NCBI RefSeq assembly: GCF_013415305.1
Contig: NZ_JACBXU010000001.1
Span: 2,046,001 to 2,110,000, forward strand
Length of the DNA: 64,000 nucleotides
DNA from: Pantoea sp. WMus005
GTDB taxonomy: Bacteria > Pseudomonadota > Gammaproteobacteria > Enterobacterales > Enterobacteriaceae
Direction of reading: 5' to 3'
The notes below the pieces were generated by a model, which saw only the letters and a program-made list of their open reading frames with translations, had not been told where the DNA came from and ran no database searches. The position numbers and the translations under genes are program-made. Of this stretch, positions 28,469 to 39,399 are shown piece by piece. The number at the start of each line of letters is the position of its first letter. Position 1 is the first letter of the stretch.

Positions 28469-29164
28469 ATGAAACGCGCTGTTGTAGTTTTCAGCGGTGG
28501 ACAAGACTCCACTACCTGCCTGATTCAGGCTTTGCAGCAATATGATGAAGTTCATTGCGTCACTTTCGACTATGGACAACGCCATCGGGAAGAGATCGAT
28601 GTCGCCCGTGATCTGGCGAGTAAACTGGGTGCCGTCGCGCATAAAGTACTGGATGTCACCATGCTGAACGAACTCGCCGTCAGCAGCCTGACGCGGGATA
28701 ACATTCCGGTGCCGGCTTACAATCCTGAGGCCAGTGGATTACCCAGTACGTTCGTACCAGGACGCAATATTCTCTTTCTGACGCTGGCCTCGGTTTACGC
28801 TTATCAGGTCGAAGCGGAAGCGGTCATTACCGGTGTCTGCGAGACCGATTTCTCCGGCTACCCTGATTGCCGTGATGAGTTTGTCAGAGCGCTGAACCAT
28901 GCAGTGTCGCTTGGTATGGCGCGCGAAGTTCGTTTTGAGACGCCACTGATGTGGCTCAACAAAGCGGAAACCTGGGCGCTGGCGGATTACTGGCAACAGC
29001 TTACGCTGGTACGCGAGCAGACGCTGACCTGCTATAACGGCGTGAAAGGTGACGGATGTGGTGAGTGTGCAGCCTGTCATTTACGCGCTAATGGCTTGCA
29101 GGGTTATCTCACCGATCGTGCAGGCGTAATGGCTGCTATGAAAGCAAAAAGCGGCCTTAGCTAA
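28469..29164 (+). CDS. queC: 7-cyano-7-deazaguanine synthase QueC
   Basis: Converts 7-carboxy-7-deazaguanine to preQ0 with ATP and ammonia in queuosine biosynthesis. 231 residues, E. coli length. PP-loop ATPase motif [13 protein letters not shown] at residues 6-18 and the C-terminal zinc site [19 protein letters not shown] (four cysteines, about residues 190-206). AGGAAAACACC precedes the ATG. No preQ1 riboswitch-like structure is evident in the short upstream gap. Confidence 0.97.
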   Translation: MKRAVVVFSGGQDSTTCLIQALQQYDEVHCVTFDYGQRHREEIDVARDLASKLGAVAHKVLDVTMLNELAVSSLTRDNIPVPAYNPEASGLPSTFVPGRNILFLTLASVYAYQVEAEAVITGVCETDFSGYPDCRDEFVRALNHAVSLGMAREVRFETPLMWLNKAETWALADYWQQLTLVREQTLTCYNGVKGDGCGECAACHLRANGLQGYLTDRAGVMAAMKAKSGLS

Positions 29165-29214
29165 GGCTGTCTGGCGTGGCGGCAGAGAATCTGGTTTGCC
29201 GCCTCGTTATCAGC

Positions 29215-29613
29215 TCATGCCATCAAACGCATCAATCTTTCGCGTAACTCACCTTCCAGCACAACCGCCTTCTGGGTCCGCAAATCAATACAGACAAACG
29301 TGAGTGCGGCATCCGCCACCACGGTATCCTGACCAGCCAGCAAAACCCGCTGCGCAATAATGCCACTTTTGCCATTCAACTGCGTGATCTCACTGTCGAT
29401 AGTCAGTACGTCGCCCAGCACCGCCGGGCGACGATAATTGATGTTGATGTTGACCACCACAAAAGCCAGTTTCTGTTCCTGCAACCAATGGAATGCTTCA
29501 ACCTCTTCGAGCCATTGCCAGCGCGCTTCCTCAAGAAACTCAAGATAGCGCGCATTATTGACGTGCTGATAGACATCCAGATGATAGCCGCGCACTTTTA
29601 TGATGGTCTGCAT
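29215..29613 (-). CDS. fadM: Long-chain acyl-CoA thioesterase FadM (YbaW)
   Basis: Single hot-dog thioesterase of 132 residues, MQTIIKVRGYHLDVYQHVNN. HVNNARYLEFLEEARW with the catalytic Asp in YHLDVYQHVNN matches E. coli FadM, which removes dead-end acyl-CoAs in oleate beta-oxidation. The ATG at 29613 sits 9 bases after AGGAG; an ATG two codons upstream (29619) is too close to it. Convergent with queC. Confidence 0.94.
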   Translation of the reverse strand: MQTIIKVRGYHLDVYQHVNNARYLEFLEEARWQWLEEVEAFHWLQEQKLAFVVVNININYRRPAVLGDVLTIDSEITQLNGKSGIIAQRVLLAGQDTVVADAALTFVCIDLRTQKAVVLEGELRERLMRLMA

Positions 29614-29710
29614 GGTCATGCTCTCCTGCTGTGAGTTAACTGGTTGGACCTGTTCACTTTAGCAGAGTCGCCTCGTTAGCGTGAGTTAAGCATCACAGAT
29701 GTGTAGTGCC

Positions 29711-30064
29711 TCACAATTTCATCCGGGAAGCATTGCGTTCTATCAGCGCATTGCCGATACCCGGCACTTCACTGAGTTGCTGAATCGCGCTAAACGGGCC
29801 GTACTGTTCGCGATAGCTCACTATCGCCTGGGCTTTTTTAAGTCCCACCCCATTCATGACGGCAGACAGCTGTTCGGCTGTCGCTTCATTGATGCTGACC
29901 TGTTCCTGCTGTGGCTGTGCTGCGGCCTCCGGCTTCGCCGCAGGGTGTGCGTTCTGCGTGACAGCGGTGCTGGAAGGTTCAGGTGCCGCAGAGACGCTGT
30001 TGTGACAGAGTGCGCCACCCAGCGCGAGCGAAAGATAGAGGGCAATAATTTTAGGTTTAGCCAT
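29711..30064 (-). CDS. ybaV: YbaV, ComEA-like helix-hairpin-helix protein
   Basis: A 117-residue exported protein with signal peptide MAKPKIIALYLSLALGGALC and an Ala/Pro/Gln linker. A C-terminal helix-hairpin-helix DNA-binding domain of ComEA type follows (VSINEATAEQLSAVMNGVGLKKAQAIVSYREQYGPF...LSEVPGIGNALIERN). ComEA proteins bind DNA in competence; in enterobacteria the function is unproven. The start has AAGGAG 9 bases upstream. It lies between fadM and ppiD. Confidence 0.93.
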   Translation of the reverse strand: MAKPKIIALYLSLALGGALCHNSVSAAPEPSSTAVTQNAHPAAKPEAAAQPQQEQVSINEATAEQLSAVMNGVGLKKAQAIVSYREQYGPFSAIQQLSEVPGIGNALIERNASRMKL

Positions 30065-30147
30065 GCTGTGTTTCTCCTTGTGTGTAAACAGCAGCGACAG
30101 AGTGGCATTACTGCGCACAAGGCTCAAAAGCGGGATTTCAGAAATGG

Positions 30148-30170
30148 AAAAGGCCGCGAATGCGGCCTTT
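30148..30170 (-). terminator. Terminator after ppiD
   Basis: GGCCGC-GAAT-GCGGCC stem flanked by AAAA and TTT on either side, 35 bases after the ppiD stop and before ybaV. Confidence 0.8.
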
Positions 30171-30204
30171 GATTGTTACAGTCGTTGCGAATTTTCTGCG
30201 AAGC

Positions 30205-32073
30205 TTACTGCATTTGCGCAGCAGCGCCGTACTTAATTTTGGCCTCTTTACGCAGGTTTTGCAGTAACGCTTCAAACGTCAGTTGCGCATTGTTCTGCGT
30301 GACGCCTTTGACCATTTCGTCAATCTGCGCCTGCGGCATGCTGCCGGTTTTAACCTTATCAACCGCCACCAGGACTACATTGCCCTGCATATCTTCGCTC
30401 ACACCCCAGGAAGGTTTATTTTCCGCAGGCTGAGGCAGATTAAAGGCAGCCTGTGCGACCGGGTCCTGCGCATTACGATCAACGGTTTTGCTGGCGCTCA
30501 GGGTCAGGCCCGCAGCGGTCAGTGCATCCTGCTTACCGGCTTTGAGGTCGGCCAGCAGTTTATCAGCCTGGGCTTTCGCCTGCTGAGTTGCTTTGTCATG
30601 CTTAAGCGTGTCGGTGATCTGCGCCTTAATCTGATCCAGCGGTTTCACCGTTTCCGGTTTGTGCTCGCTTATACGCAGCACAAAGGCACGATCGCCATCA
30701 ACAGTGATGATATCGGAGTTGTTGCCCGGCGCGCCGTTTTGCCCCACCAGCCCCCCGTTAAAGATCGCCTGCTTAACCGCATCGAAATTAAGCGCATCTG
30801 GCAGCGTATCCTGACTGAACCAGCCGGTCTCTTTCGCTTTCAGACCAGAAGCCTGCTCAGCACCCGCCAGTGACTCATTGTCATTGCTGGCTGCTTCGCT
30901 GACTTTTTGCTGCAGTTTGTAGAAGGCATCAACGCCCTTCTCCTGCTTCACTTTCGCGGCAATGGCGCTGCGAACATCATCCAGCGGTTTAACCTGCTCT
31001 GGCTGAATATCGTCAAGACGCACAACCAGGAAACCCACTGACGATTTAATTACGCCGGACATCTGGCCTTTCTCAGTCAGACCGGCATTTTTCAGCTCAT
31101 CGGGGGTCGTTGACGGTTCCAGCCAGCCCATATCACCGCCCTTACGCGCAGAGATGGGGTCGATTGATTTGGCTTTCGCCACATCCGCGAAGTTAGCGCC
31201 ACCTTTTAGCTGAGCCAGTACCGCATTGGCATCGGCTTCAGTTTTGGTCTGAATCACGCTGTAGCGCGTACGCTGTGGCTGCGAGTAATCCGCTTTATGC
31301 TGGTCGTACCATGCCTGGATATCTGCCTCGCTGGCATCCTGCTGCATGCTGGCGGCATCCATCAGGATGTAGCTGACACGGTATTGTTCCGGTGCCATAA
31401 AGCTGGTCTTATGCTGCTGATAATACTGACTGATTTCGTCATCGGTGACGGCTTGCTTCGCCGCCAGTGCATTGACGTCCAGTGTCGCCTGACGAATATC
31501 GCGCTGCTGTGAAACCAGGTCCACCAGTCGGCTCGCTTCGCCTTTCAGCGTAAAGTCGGTGTTAGCTACGGCATTGATCAACTGCTGATTGGAGAGTTGC
31601 TTACGCAGCGCTTCAGCATACTGGTCGGCGCTAAAACCCATATTGCCGATCAGAGCCAGATATTTGCCGTTGTCGAACTTGCCGTTGGTCTGGAAAGCCT
31701 GCTGATTGAAGATAGCCTGCTTAACCTGATCGTCGCTGATGCTGAGGTGGAGATCTTTGATGTAGCTATCGAGTAGCGCCTGATCGATTAACTGAGACAG
31801 CGCCTGCTGGCGGATCTGCTGCATATAGCCATCGTTGCTGGCCAGCTGCGAGAACTGGTCGCCCAGCATCTGCTGCTGACGACTGCGTTCGCTGTTGAAC
31901 GCCTGCTCCAGCTGTCCACGGCTAATCTCCTGACCGTTAACTTTGGCCGCATAGTCGTTATTGCCGCCAATCAGATAGTTGCCAACGCCCGTCAGCACAA
32001 AGGAGACCATAATCAGTCCCAAAATAATCTTGAGCACGACATTGTTCGACGCCGCGCGTAAATTGTCCATCAT
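30205..32073 (-). CDS. ppiD: Periplasmic folding chaperone PpiD
   Basis: Inner-membrane-anchored SurA-like chaperone near the Sec translocon, 622 residues (E. coli 623). It begins MMDNLRAASNNVVLKIILGL with one membrane anchor (about residues 16-34). SurA-like N-terminal region (QALSQLIDQALLDSYIKDLHL), central parvulin domain (ARKGGDMGWLEPSTTPDELKNAGL...VVRLDDIQPEQ, about residues 265-355) and a C-terminal chaperone domain. Downstream of hupB, separated by a terminator. Confidence 0.97.
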   Translation of the reverse strand: MMDNLRAASNNVVLKIILGLIMVSFVLTGVGNYLIGGNNDYAAKVNGQEISRGQLEQAFNSERSRQQQMLGDQFSQLASNDGYMQQIRQQALSQLIDQALLDSYIKDLHLSISDDQVKQAIFNQQAFQTNGKFDNGKYLALIGNMGFSADQYAEALRKQLSNQQLINAVANTDFTLKGEASRLVDLVSQQRDIRQATLDVNALAAKQAVTDDEISQYYQQHKTSFMAPEQYRVSYILMDAASMQQDASEADIQAWYDQHKADYSQPQRTRYSVIQTKTEADANAVLAQLKGGANFADVAKAKSIDPISARKGGDMGWLEPSTTPDELKNAGLTEKGQMSGVIKSSVGFLVVRLDDIQPEQVKPLDDVRSAIAAKVKQEKGVDAFYKLQQKVSEAASNDNESLAGAEQASGLKAKETGWFSQDTLPDALNFDAVKQAIFNGGLVGQNGAPGNNSDIITVDGDRAFVLRISEHKPETVKPLDQIKAQITDTLKHDKATQQAKAQADKLLADLKAGKQDALTAAGLTLSASKTVDRNAQDPVAQAAFNLPQPAENKPSWGVSEDMQGNVVLVAVDKVKTGSMPQAQIDEMVKGVTQNNAQLTFEALLQNLRKEAKIKYGAAAQMQ

Positions 32074-32217
32074 GGTATGGCAACACTCCGCTGTAGTGTG
32101 AATGTAAAGCTCGGTCGCAATTCGCCAGTGGCTGGCGACTCACGCAACTGCTGGCTTAGCTGGCAGTCTCAATCCGGTCCAGGTCCATCTTTCGGCCCGA
32201 TTATCACCGGTTAAAAC

Positions 32218-32245
32218 AAAAAAGGCACATCTGATTGATGTGCCC
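32218..32245 (-). terminator. Terminator of hupB
   Basis: On the reverse strand GGGCACATC-AATCA-GATGTGCC is followed by TTTTTTG, a standard rho-independent terminator about 75 bases after the hupB stop. Confidence 0.9.
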
Positions 32246-32320
32246 GTATGTTACATGAGAACGGGTTAATCGTCCTCTAATCCACTGAAGAAAATGCGTC
32301 AATGAATCTATTCGTTGTTA

Positions 32321-32593
32321 TTAATTGACAGCGTCTTTCAATGCTTTACCCGCACGGAAACCGGGTACTTTACCGGCTGGGATGGTGATCTCTTTACCCG
32401 TCTGCGGGTTGCGGCCGGTACGTGCAGCGCGGTCACGCACAGAGAATGTGCCGAAACCAACCAGAGCCACTTCATCACCGTCTTTTAGTGCATCTGAAAC
32501 TGAGCCCATAAATGCATCTAAAACACGTCCCGCTGCAGCTTTAGAAATATCAGCATCGGCAGCAATTTTGTCGATCAATTGTGACTTATTCAC
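32321..32593 (-). CDS. hupB: DNA-binding protein HU-beta
   Basis: Nucleoid-associated 90-residue protein of the HU/IHF family. It ends [12 protein letters not shown] and contains the signature [21 protein letters not shown] and the DNA-binding arms ([13 protein letters not shown]). I use the GTG start at 32593, giving (M)[10 protein letters not shown] as in E. coli, because GAGGGG lies 9 bases upstream of it. An in-frame ATG at 32602 directly abuts that Shine-Dalgarno sequence and is unlikely to be used. Confidence 0.96.
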   Translation of the reverse strand: MNKSQLIDKIAADADISKAAAGRVLDAFMGSVSDALKDGDEVALVGFGTFSVRDRAARTGRNPQTGKEITIPAGKVPGFRAGKALKDAVN

Positions 32594-32740
32594 TCTATTC
32601 ATCCCCTCTTTTATTATTTCACATCGTACCCTGCATCCGGCCAGGTACGAACGCGCAGCAAGTTATATCAAGCCTGTGGAGCCGAAACAACGGAATTTCT
32701 CTGAGAACGTCGCGTCGGCAGCCACCTAAATTAGCGGCAC

Positions 32741-32776
32741 AAAAAAAAGCTGGCAAGCGCCAATTGCCTTGCCAGC
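32741..32776 (-). terminator. Terminator of lon
   Basis: Reverse-strand GCTGGCAAG and CTTGCCAGC arms with an approximately 10-base loop, followed by eight T. Confidence 0.92.
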
Positions 32777-32807
32777 TCCGCTTTTTAACGGTTTTTGCCG
32801 TTAATCA

Positions 32808-35162
32808 CTATTTTGCTGTTGCGACCTGCATACCGTATGGCGCATTTTCCAGTGCCAGATTCAGCACCTCTTCAATACGTTTCACCGGATGAATCTCCAG
32901 ATCGGCAATCACGTTCTGTGGAATCTCTTCCAGGTCACGCTTATTGTCGTCCGGAATCAGCACAGTCTTAATACCACCACGGTGCGCTGCCAGCAGTTTC
33001 TCTTTCAGCCCGCCAATCGGCAACACCTGACCACGTAGGGTGATCTCTCCGGTCATGGCGACATCCGCACGAACCGGGTTACCGGTCAGACAGGAAACCA
33101 GCGCAGTACACATGGCAATACCGGCACTTGGACCATCTTTCGGTGTGGCGCCTTCAGGGACGTGAACGTGAATATCACGTTTTTCGTAGAAGTCACCATT
33201 GATGCCCAGCTTCTCGGCACGGGCACGCACTACAGTCAGTGCAGCCTGAATCGACTCCTGCATTACTTCACCCAGAGAACCGGTGTAAGTCAGCTTGCCT
33301 TTACCCGGTACGCACGCGGTTTCGATGGTCAGCAGATCGCCACCCACTTCCGTCCACGCCAGGCCAGTGACCTGACCGACACGGTTTTCACTGTCTGCAC
33401 GGCCATAGTCAAAGCGCTGTACACCCAGGAAGTCCTTGAGGTTTTCGCCATTGATGGTGATGTGCTTCTTAGTCTTGTCCATAAGCAGCGATTTCACCGC
33501 TTTACGACACAACTTCGACAGCTCACGCTCAAGGCTACGCACACCGGCTTCACGGGTGTAGTAACGAATGATGCCAACAATCGCGCTGTCTTCAACCGTA
33601 ATTTCACTGGCTTTCAGGGCGTTGCGCTCAATCTGCTTGGTCAGCAGATGCTGCTTAGCGATGTTCAGTTTCTCATCTTCGGTGTAACCCGAAAGACGAA
33701 TCACTTCCATACGGTCCAGCAGCGGTGCCGGGATGTTCATTGAGTTCGATGTTGCCACGAACATCACATCAGAGAGGTCATAGTCGACTTCCAGATAGTG
33801 ATCGTTGAACGCAATGTTCTGCTCCGGATCAAGCACTTCCAGCAGCGCTGAAGCCGGATCACCGCGCATATCAGAGGACATCTTGTCGATTTCATCCAGC
33901 AGGAACAGCGGGTTTTTAACGCCCACTTTTGCCATTTTCTGAATGAGTTTACCCGGCATTGAGCCGATGTAAGTACGACGGTGACCACGGATTTCCGCTT
34001 CATCGCGCACGCCGCCCAGCGCCATACGCACATATTTACGGCCGGTCGCTTTAGCGATCGACTGGCCCAGAGAGGTTTTACCCACCCCCGGCGGTCCGAC
34101 CAGGCACAGAATCGGCCCTTTGATTTTGCTGACGCGGCTCTGAACCGCAAGATACTCAAGAATACGATCCTTCACGCGCTCCAGGCCGTAATGGTCGGTA
34201 TCCAGCGTCTCCTGCGCTTTACGCAGATCCTTCTTCACTTTACTGCGCGCAACCCACGGAACCTGCACCATCCAGTCGATGTAGCCGCGAACCACCGTAG
34301 CTTCAGCAGACATCGGGGACATCATTTTCAGCTTCTGCAGCTCAGCTTCTGCTTTCTCGCGCGCTTCCTGCGGCATTTTGGCCGCGTCGATTTTGCGTTT
34401 TAACGCTTCGTACTCGTCAGGCGCATCGTCCATCTCGCCCAGCTCTTTCTGAATCGCCTTCATCTGCTCATTCAGATAGTACTCACGCTGGCTCTTCTCC
34501 ATCTGCTTCTTAACACGGTTGCGAATACGCTTCTCAACCTGTAGCAGATCGATTTCAGATTCCATCATCGCCATCAGATATTCCAGACGCTCGTTGACGT
34601 CGGACATCTCCAGCACAGACTGTTTATCTGCCAGTTTCAGTGGCATATGTGCTGCGACGGTGTCGGCAAGGCGGGCCGCATCGTCAATGTTGTTAAGTGA
34701 GGTTAATACCTCTGGTGGGATCTTTTTATTGAGTTTGATGTAGCCTTCAAACTGATTGATCGCCGTTCGCACCAGCACTTCCTGCTCGCGCTCTTCAATC
34801 TCTGGCGAAACCAGATATTCAGCCTGTGCTACAAAATGGTCACCGTTATCGGCCAGCGTCGTAATATGGGCGCGCTGTAAACCTTCGACCAGAACTTTGA
34901 CGGTGCCATCCGGCAGTTTCAGCATTTGTAATACTGAGGCAACGGTCCCTACTGAAAAGAGATCGTTAATGCCAGGTTCATCCGTTGAAGCCTCTTTCTG
35001 CGCGACCAGCATGATTTTTTTATCATGATCCATTGCGGCTTCAAGGCACCGAATTGATTTTTCCCGGCCAACAAACAACGGAATTACCATGTGCGGATAA
35101 ACCACCACGTCGCGCAGCGGCAACACGGGGATTTCAATGCGTTCAGAACGCTCAGGATTCAT
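32808..35162 (-). CDS. lon: ATP-dependent protease Lon
   Basis: Hexameric AAA+ serine protease degrading misfolded and regulatory proteins (RcsA, SulA and others in E. coli). 784 residues, identical length to E. coli. LON N-domain ([20 protein letters not shown]), Walker [19 protein letters not shown] (about residues 354-371), Walker [12 protein letters not shown]. Proteolytic Ser-Lys dyad: the Ser in [16 protein letters not shown] (about 679) and the Lys in [16 protein letters not shown] (about 722). Lon may also turn over the unstable RcsA-type regulator predicted at 62959. Confidence 0.98.
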   Translation of the reverse strand: MNPERSERIEIPVLPLRDVVVYPHMVIPLFVGREKSIRCLEAAMDHDKKIMLVAQKEASTDEPGINDLFSVGTVASVLQMLKLPDGTVKVLVEGLQRAHITTLADNGDHFVAQAEYLVSPEIEEREQEVLVRTAINQFEGYIKLNKKIPPEVLTSLNNIDDAARLADTVAAHMPLKLADKQSVLEMSDVNERLEYLMAMMESEIDLLQVEKRIRNRVKKQMEKSQREYYLNEQMKAIQKELGEMDDAPDEYEALKRKIDAAKMPQEAREKAEAELQKLKMMSPMSAEATVVRGYIDWMVQVPWVARSKVKKDLRKAQETLDTDHYGLERVKDRILEYLAVQSRVSKIKGPILCLVGPPGVGKTSLGQSIAKATGRKYVRMALGGVRDEAEIRGHRRTYIGSMPGKLIQKMAKVGVKNPLFLLDEIDKMSSDMRGDPASALLEVLDPEQNIAFNDHYLEVDYDLSDVMFVATSNSMNIPAPLLDRMEVIRLSGYTEDEKLNIAKQHLLTKQIERNALKASEITVEDSAIVGIIRYYTREAGVRSLERELSKLCRKAVKSLLMDKTKKHITINGENLKDFLGVQRFDYGRADSENRVGQVTGLAWTEVGGDLLTIETACVPGKGKLTYTGSLGEVMQESIQAALTVVRARAEKLGINGDFYEKRDIHVHVPEGATPKDGPSAGIAMCTALVSCLTGNPVRADVAMTGEITLRGQVLPIGGLKEKLLAAHRGGIKTVLIPDDNKRDLEEIPQNVIADLEIHPVKRIEEVLNLALENAPYGMQVATAK

Positions 35163-35244
35163 AGAGCTCTCTCTTTGTTTAATGTCCGCCAGGTGATGGG
35201 AACCGCATCAGGCAGGTATGCAGTTAAACCCACAGGTATCTGAG

Positions 35245-35273
35245 TATATGGGGATGCTTGTCCGACATTCAAC
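35245..35273 (-). promoter_or_regulatory. sigma-32 promoter of lon
   Basis: Reverse strand GTTGAAT (35267-35273) and CCCCATATA (35245-35253), spaced 13 bases, closely resembling the E. coli lon heat-shock promoter, about 83 bases before the start codon. Confidence 0.82.
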
Positions 35274-35293
35274 GTCACAGAGGCGAGAAAAGC

Positions 35294-35318
35294 AAAAGGG
35301 GAAACATTTTCCCCTTTT
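35294..35318 (-). terminator. Terminator of clpX
   Basis: AAAAGGGGAAA-CAT-TTTCCCCTTTT symmetrical stem between clpX and lon, with T-rich flanks on both strands. Confidence 0.85.
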
Positions 35319-35348
35319 TTATTTATACAACATGGACGATCTGTTTAA

Positions 35349-36620
35349 TTATTCGCCAGATGCCTGCGCTTCATGCTTACCGTAGATCAACATCGGCTCA
35401 GATTGACCTTCAATAACTGATTCATCAATCACTACTTTTTCCACGTCGTCCATGGAAGGCAGGTCATACATCGTTTCCAGCAACGCGCCTTCTACAATGG
35501 AACGCAAACCACGTGCACCGGTTTTGCGTATCATCGCTTTCTTCGCAATGGCGGTTAACGCTTCGTCACGGAACTCTAGCTCAACGCCTTCCAGGTTAAA
35601 CAGCGCCTGGTACTGTTTTGTCAGGGCGTTTTTCGGCTCACGCAGAATCTGAATCAGCGCTTCTTCACTTAACTCGCTCAGGGTTGCTACCACTGGCAGA
35701 CGACCAATGAACTCAGGAATCAGGCCAAACTTAATCAAATCTTCCGGTTCGCACTGTGAAAGCAGTTCGCCTTCGCTGGCTTTCTGCGACTTCCCTTTGA
35801 CGGTCGCGCCAAAACCGATACCGGATCCGGTTTCCACACGCTGGGAGATCACTTTGTCCAGACCGGCAAATGCGCCACCGCAGATAAACAGAATTTTCGA
35901 GGTATCAACCTGCAAAAACTCCTGCTGCGGATGCTTACGGCCACCCTGCGGTGGAACGGCAGCAACGGTGCCTTCGATCAGTTTAAGCAGAGCCTGCTGT
36001 ACGCCTTCACCAGATACGTCACGGGTAATCGACGGGTTATCAGACTTACGAGAGATTTTGTCAATTTCATCGATATAGACGATGCCGCGCTGTGCTTTCT
36101 GTACATCGTAGTCACACTTCTGCAGCAGTTTTTGAATGATGTTTTCAACATCTTCACCCACATAACCCGCTTCAGTCAGCGTGGTGGCGTCAGCCATGGT
36201 GAATGGCACATCCAGCAGGCGTGCAAGTGTTTCTGCCAGCAGCGTTTTACCGCTACCGGTCGGGCCAATCAGCAGAATGTTACTTTTGCCCAGTTCGATA
36301 CCATTGCTGGTATCGCCGTTGCGCAGACGCTTGTAGTGGTTGTAGACCGCAACCGCCAGCACTTTCTTCGCCCTTTCCTGACCGATGACATAATCATCAA
36401 GGTGATGGCGAATCTCATGTGGGGTTGGCAACGCACTGCGTTCACGATGCGGGGCAACTTCTTTAATCTCTTCGCGAATGATGTCGTTGCACAGGTCAAC
36501 ACACTCATCGCAGATATACACTGACGGCCCGGCAATCAGCTTTCGCACTTCATGCTGGCTTTTGCCGCAAAAAGAGCAGTACAGCAACTTTCCTGAACCG
36601 TCTTTGCGCTTATCTGTCAT
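35349..36620 (-). CDS. clpX: ClpXP unfoldase subunit ClpX
   Basis: AAA+ unfoldase of 423 residues (E. coli 424). N-terminal four-cysteine zinc-binding domain ([13 protein letters not shown]...[12 protein letters not shown]), Walker [18 protein letters not shown] (about residues 115-131), Walker [12 protein letters not shown], pore loop GYVGEDVE and the ClpP-docking IGF loop ([10 protein letters not shown]). Downstream of clpP with a 134-base gap. Confidence 0.98.
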   Translation of the reverse strand: MTDKRKDGSGKLLYCSFCGKSQHEVRKLIAGPSVYICDECVDLCNDIIREEIKEVAPHRERSALPTPHEIRHHLDDYVIGQERAKKVLAVAVYNHYKRLRNGDTSNGIELGKSNILLIGPTGSGKTLLAETLARLLDVPFTMADATTLTEAGYVGEDVENIIQKLLQKCDYDVQKAQRGIVYIDEIDKISRKSDNPSITRDVSGEGVQQALLKLIEGTVAAVPPQGGRKHPQQEFLQVDTSKILFICGGAFAGLDKVISQRVETGSGIGFGATVKGKSQKASEGELLSQCEPEDLIKFGLIPEFIGRLPVVATLSELSEEALIQILREPKNALTKQYQALFNLEGVELEFRDEALTAIAKKAMIRKTGARGLRSIVEGALLETMYDLPSMDDVEKVVIDESVIEGQSEPMLIYGKHEAQASGE

Positions 36621-36754
36621 CAGTTAACCTCTTCTAGTTCTCAGGCCATACATACGTACGGCTCTGGCCGTGCAGAGACGGCCGAAATTCATTCAACCCA
36701 TAATAGTACCGTTGTCCTGTTAACTATAGACCAGGGACAACGGTAAGTCGGGTC

Positions 36755-37378
36755 TTATTGACGATGCGTCAGAATTGAATCGACTAATCCATACTCTACC
36801 GCTTCACTTGCTGAGAGGAAACGGTCACGCTCAGTATCACGTTCGATTTCTTCCAGCGTTTTACCGGTGTGCTCAGCCATCAGCTCATTCATACGCTGTT
36901 TAACTTTAAGAATTTCGCGCGCATGGATCTCAATATCTGACGCCTGGCCCTGATAACCGCCCAGCGGCTGGTGGATCATGACTCGTGAGTTTGGCAGGCA
37001 GAAACGTTTGCCTTTGGTTCCCGCCGTCAGCAGGAACGCACCCATTGAACAGGCCTGTCCCATACAGATGGTGCTGACATCCGGTTTGATAAATTTCATG
37101 GTGTCGTAGATCGACATACCGGCAGTGATCACACCACCCGGTGAGTTAATGTAGAGATAGATATCTTTTTCCGGGTTTTCAGCTTCCAGAAACAGCATCT
37201 GCGCCACGATCAGATTCGCCATGTGATCTTCAACCTGGCCGGTCAGAAAAATGACGCGCTCTTTCAGCAGACGGGAGTAGATGTCGTAAGAACGCTCACC
37301 ACGCGAAGTTTGTTCAACCACCATTGGCACCAGCGCATTGTGCGGTGCAGTATATTCACGATCGCCACTGTATGACAT
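36755..37378 (-). CDS. clpP: ClpP proteolytic subunit
   Basis: Tetradecameric serine protease, 207 residues with propeptide, E. coli length. It begins [20 protein letters not shown]. The catalytic triad is Ser in [14 protein letters not shown] (about 111), His in VMIHQPLGG (about 136) and Asp in [11 protein letters not shown] (about 185). The ATG at 37378 has AGGAGACGGTA upstream; the ATG at 37411 is not supported. A heat-shock promoter lies upstream. Confidence 0.98.
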   Translation of the reverse strand: MSYSGDREYTAPHNALVPMVVEQTSRGERSYDIYSRLLKERVIFLTGQVEDHMANLIVAQMLFLEAENPEKDIYLYINSPGGVITAGMSIYDTMKFIKPDVSTICMGQACSMGAFLLTAGTKGKRFCLPNSRVMIHQPLGGYQGQASDIEIHAREILKVKQRMNELMAEHTGKTLEEIERDTERDRFLSASEAVEYGLVDSILTHRQ

Positions 37379-37658
37379 TACCGTCTCCTGGATAAATTTC
37401 ATTGGCAACATTCTGTACCGATTCTACGTAAGACGCGCGGCAAACGCTACGTTGCGCCTTTTCCGACACCTTCAGGACGGTTAATCAGTCAGCCTCACTC
37501 TCATTTCTGCATACTCCCACTATCTGGGGATGCTGAACGCATGTTTCAAGCATAACAATCTTTTCCCTGTTCGCTAACCCGGAAAAAGCGATGGGTGAAT
37601 AATTTGCCGATTAATTAAACAAATAGCGCCGAAAGGGGGCGTTCTGTACGCAAAATAC
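37379..37658 (-). promoter_or_regulatory. clpP upstream region with sigma-32 promoter (37521-37551)
   Basis: The tig-clpP gap of about 335 bases carries no gene. On the reverse strand GCTTGAAAC (37543-37551) and CCCCAGATA (37521-37529), spaced 13 bases, form a convincing RpoH promoter. I see nothing else apart from the tig terminator at its distal end. Confidence 0.78.
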
Positions 37659-37690
37659 AAAAAAGCCCGCGACTTTTCAGTCACGGGCTT
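37659..37690 (-). terminator. Terminator of tig
   Basis: AAGCCCGTGAC and GTCGCGGGCTT arms followed by TTTTTTG on the reverse strand, 24 bases after the tig stop. Confidence 0.9.
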
Positions 37691-37713
37691 AGCACAGACG
37701 GTTAAATGCGTGA

Positions 37714-39018
37714 TCAGGCCTGAGCGGTCTGATTCATCAGTTCCTGGAAGTTGGTCTCTTTCTCGGTCACTTTAGCTTTCGCCAGGACCGCTTCAACCGC
37801 TTGCTCTTCCAGCGCAACGTTGCGCATATTGTTCATCAGCTCGTTATTCTTGCTGTAGAACTCGATCACTTCCTGCGGATCTTCGTACGCAGAAGCCATC
37901 TCTTCGATCATGGTGTTTACGCGTGCTTCGTCAGCTTTCAGCTCGTGGGTACGAATCACTTCGCCCAGCAGCAGACCGACCACAACACGGCGTTTAGCCT
38001 GCTCTTCGAACAGTTCGCGTGGCAGTTCCAGCGCCTGCTGTTCGTTGCCACCGAAACGCTGTGCAGCCTGACGACGCAGAACGTCGATTTCGCTGTCAAC
38101 CAGCGCAGCTGGCACGTCGATTTCGTTAGCGTCAACCAGACCGTCGATCGCCTGAGTTTTAATGCGGTTACGGATAGCGCCTTTCAGTTCGCGATCCATG
38201 TTCTTGCGCACTTCAGTACGCAGACCGGCAATTGAACCATCTTCAACGCCGAAACGCTTGATGAACTCTTCAGTCAGCTCAGGCAGTTCGCGCGTTTCAA
38301 CTTTCTTCAGCACGATTTCGAACTTCGCATCTTTCCCTTTCAGGGTTTCTGCGTGGTAGTCGTCCGGGAATTTCACGTCGATAGTGAAAGTCTCGCCCGC
38401 TTTGTGACCCACAACGCCTTCTTCAAAGCCTGGGATCATGCGGCCCTGGCCCATGGCCAGAACGAAATCAGCGGCTTTGCCGCCTTCGAACTCTTCACCG
38501 TCAACTGAACCGTTGAAATCGATAGTGGCGCGATCTTCCGGACCAGCAGCAGCGTCGCTTTCGATCCAGTTAGCCTGCTGCTTACGCAGGGTGTCCAGCA
38601 TGGTATCAACATCAGCATCAGTTACTTCAACCACAGGTTTTTCGACTTCGATGTTTTCCAGGCCTTTCAGCTCAACTTCCGGATAAACTTCGAATTCAAC
38701 CGCGTAGGTGAAATCCTGGCCTTCTTTGTACTCGCCCGGCACGTAGTTTGGTGCGCCAGCCGGATTAATTTTTTCTTTGATGATGGCGTCAACGAAGTTG
38801 CGCGTCATCAGCTCGCCCAGCACGTCCTGACGGACAGAAGCGCCGTAACGCTGCGCAACGATGTTCATCGGCACTTTGCCTTTACGGAAACCATCGATAC
38901 GGACTTTCCTGGCAACGTCAACCAGTTCTTTTTTTACTGCGCTTTCGATGCTGTCAGCTGCAACAGTAATCGTAATGCGACGGCCCAGGCCCTGAGTGGT
39001 TTCTACAGAAACTTGCAT
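37714..39018 (-). CDS. tig: Trigger factor
   Basis: Ribosome-associated chaperone and prolyl isomerase. 434 residues (E. coli 432), starting [20 protein letters not shown]. Ribosome-binding signature [10 protein letters not shown]-type motif ([14 protein letters not shown], about residues 42-55), FKBP-like PPIase domain ([20 protein letters not shown]...[15 protein letters not shown]) and the C-terminal chaperone arms. In E. coli bolA follows upstream of tig; here the secretion locus begins instead. Confidence 0.98.
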   Translation of the reverse strand: MQVSVETTQGLGRRITITVAADSIESAVKKELVDVARKVRIDGFRKGKVPMNIVAQRYGASVRQDVLGELMTRNFVDAIIKEKINPAGAPNYVPGEYKEGQDFTYAVEFEVYPEVELKGLENIEVEKPVVEVTDADVDTMLDTLRKQQANWIESDAAAGPEDRATIDFNGSVDGEEFEGGKAADFVLAMGQGRMIPGFEEGVVGHKAGETFTIDVKFPDDYHAETLKGKDAKFEIVLKKVETRELPELTEEFIKRFGVEDGSIAGLRTEVRKNMDRELKGAIRNRIKTQAIDGLVDANEIDVPAALVDSEIDVLRRQAAQRFGGNEQQALELPRELFEEQAKRRVVVGLLLGEVIRTHELKADEARVNTMIEEMASAYEDPQEVIEFYSKNNELMNNMRNVALEEQAVEAVLAKAKVTEKETNFQELMNQTAQA

Positions 39019-39297
39019 CTTGTTACCTCAAAAAAATCACGTGCTCGGTCAACTTCAGACACCACACATAGTGAAATGCGCCGTATCCAACAACCGGGAC
39101 GGCTTCCGTGAAGAGAACCTGATCCCTGTTACCAGAAGCGTCCCGAAGACATTCAGGAAAAATAGACGCAGCATTATAGCGGCAACGCTGGAATGAGTCG
39201 AGGATGCTAACTCACCACGTGTCTGATCTCACGTACCTGATTGCGTTGATGAACCTGACATCATTTTCAAAACGAATCCGGTATGCGGATGCCTGAT
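39019..39297. other. tig leader and junction with the accessory locus
   Basis: About 280 bases without a gene. The part next to tig holds its 5' leader, including the ribosome binding site (GAGGTAACAAG before the ATG). I see no tRNA, direct repeat or integrase remnant that would mark an integration site. It is the boundary where E. coli-type synteny stops. Confidence 0.5.
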
Positions 39298-39328
39298 AAA
39301 AACGGGAGCTCAGGAACGCCCGTTTTTA
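39298..39328. terminator. Terminator after the M60 protease gene
   Basis: AAAAACGGG and CCCGTTTTT arms with a 12-base loop, symmetrical so active in either direction, 72 bases downstream of the protease stop. Confidence 0.87.
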
Positions 39329-39399
39329 TCCTTCTTAGCCCCCCATCGACCGGCCAGACGGCCTTGATGATCTTAATAGAGGGAATCATCTGCCAGATA

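Noticed and set aside
32594-32602. ATG start for hupB three codons upstream of the GTG
   Set aside because: The Shine-Dalgarno GAGGGG directly touches this ATG, while the spacing to the GTG is 9 bases and gives the conserved HU N-terminus.
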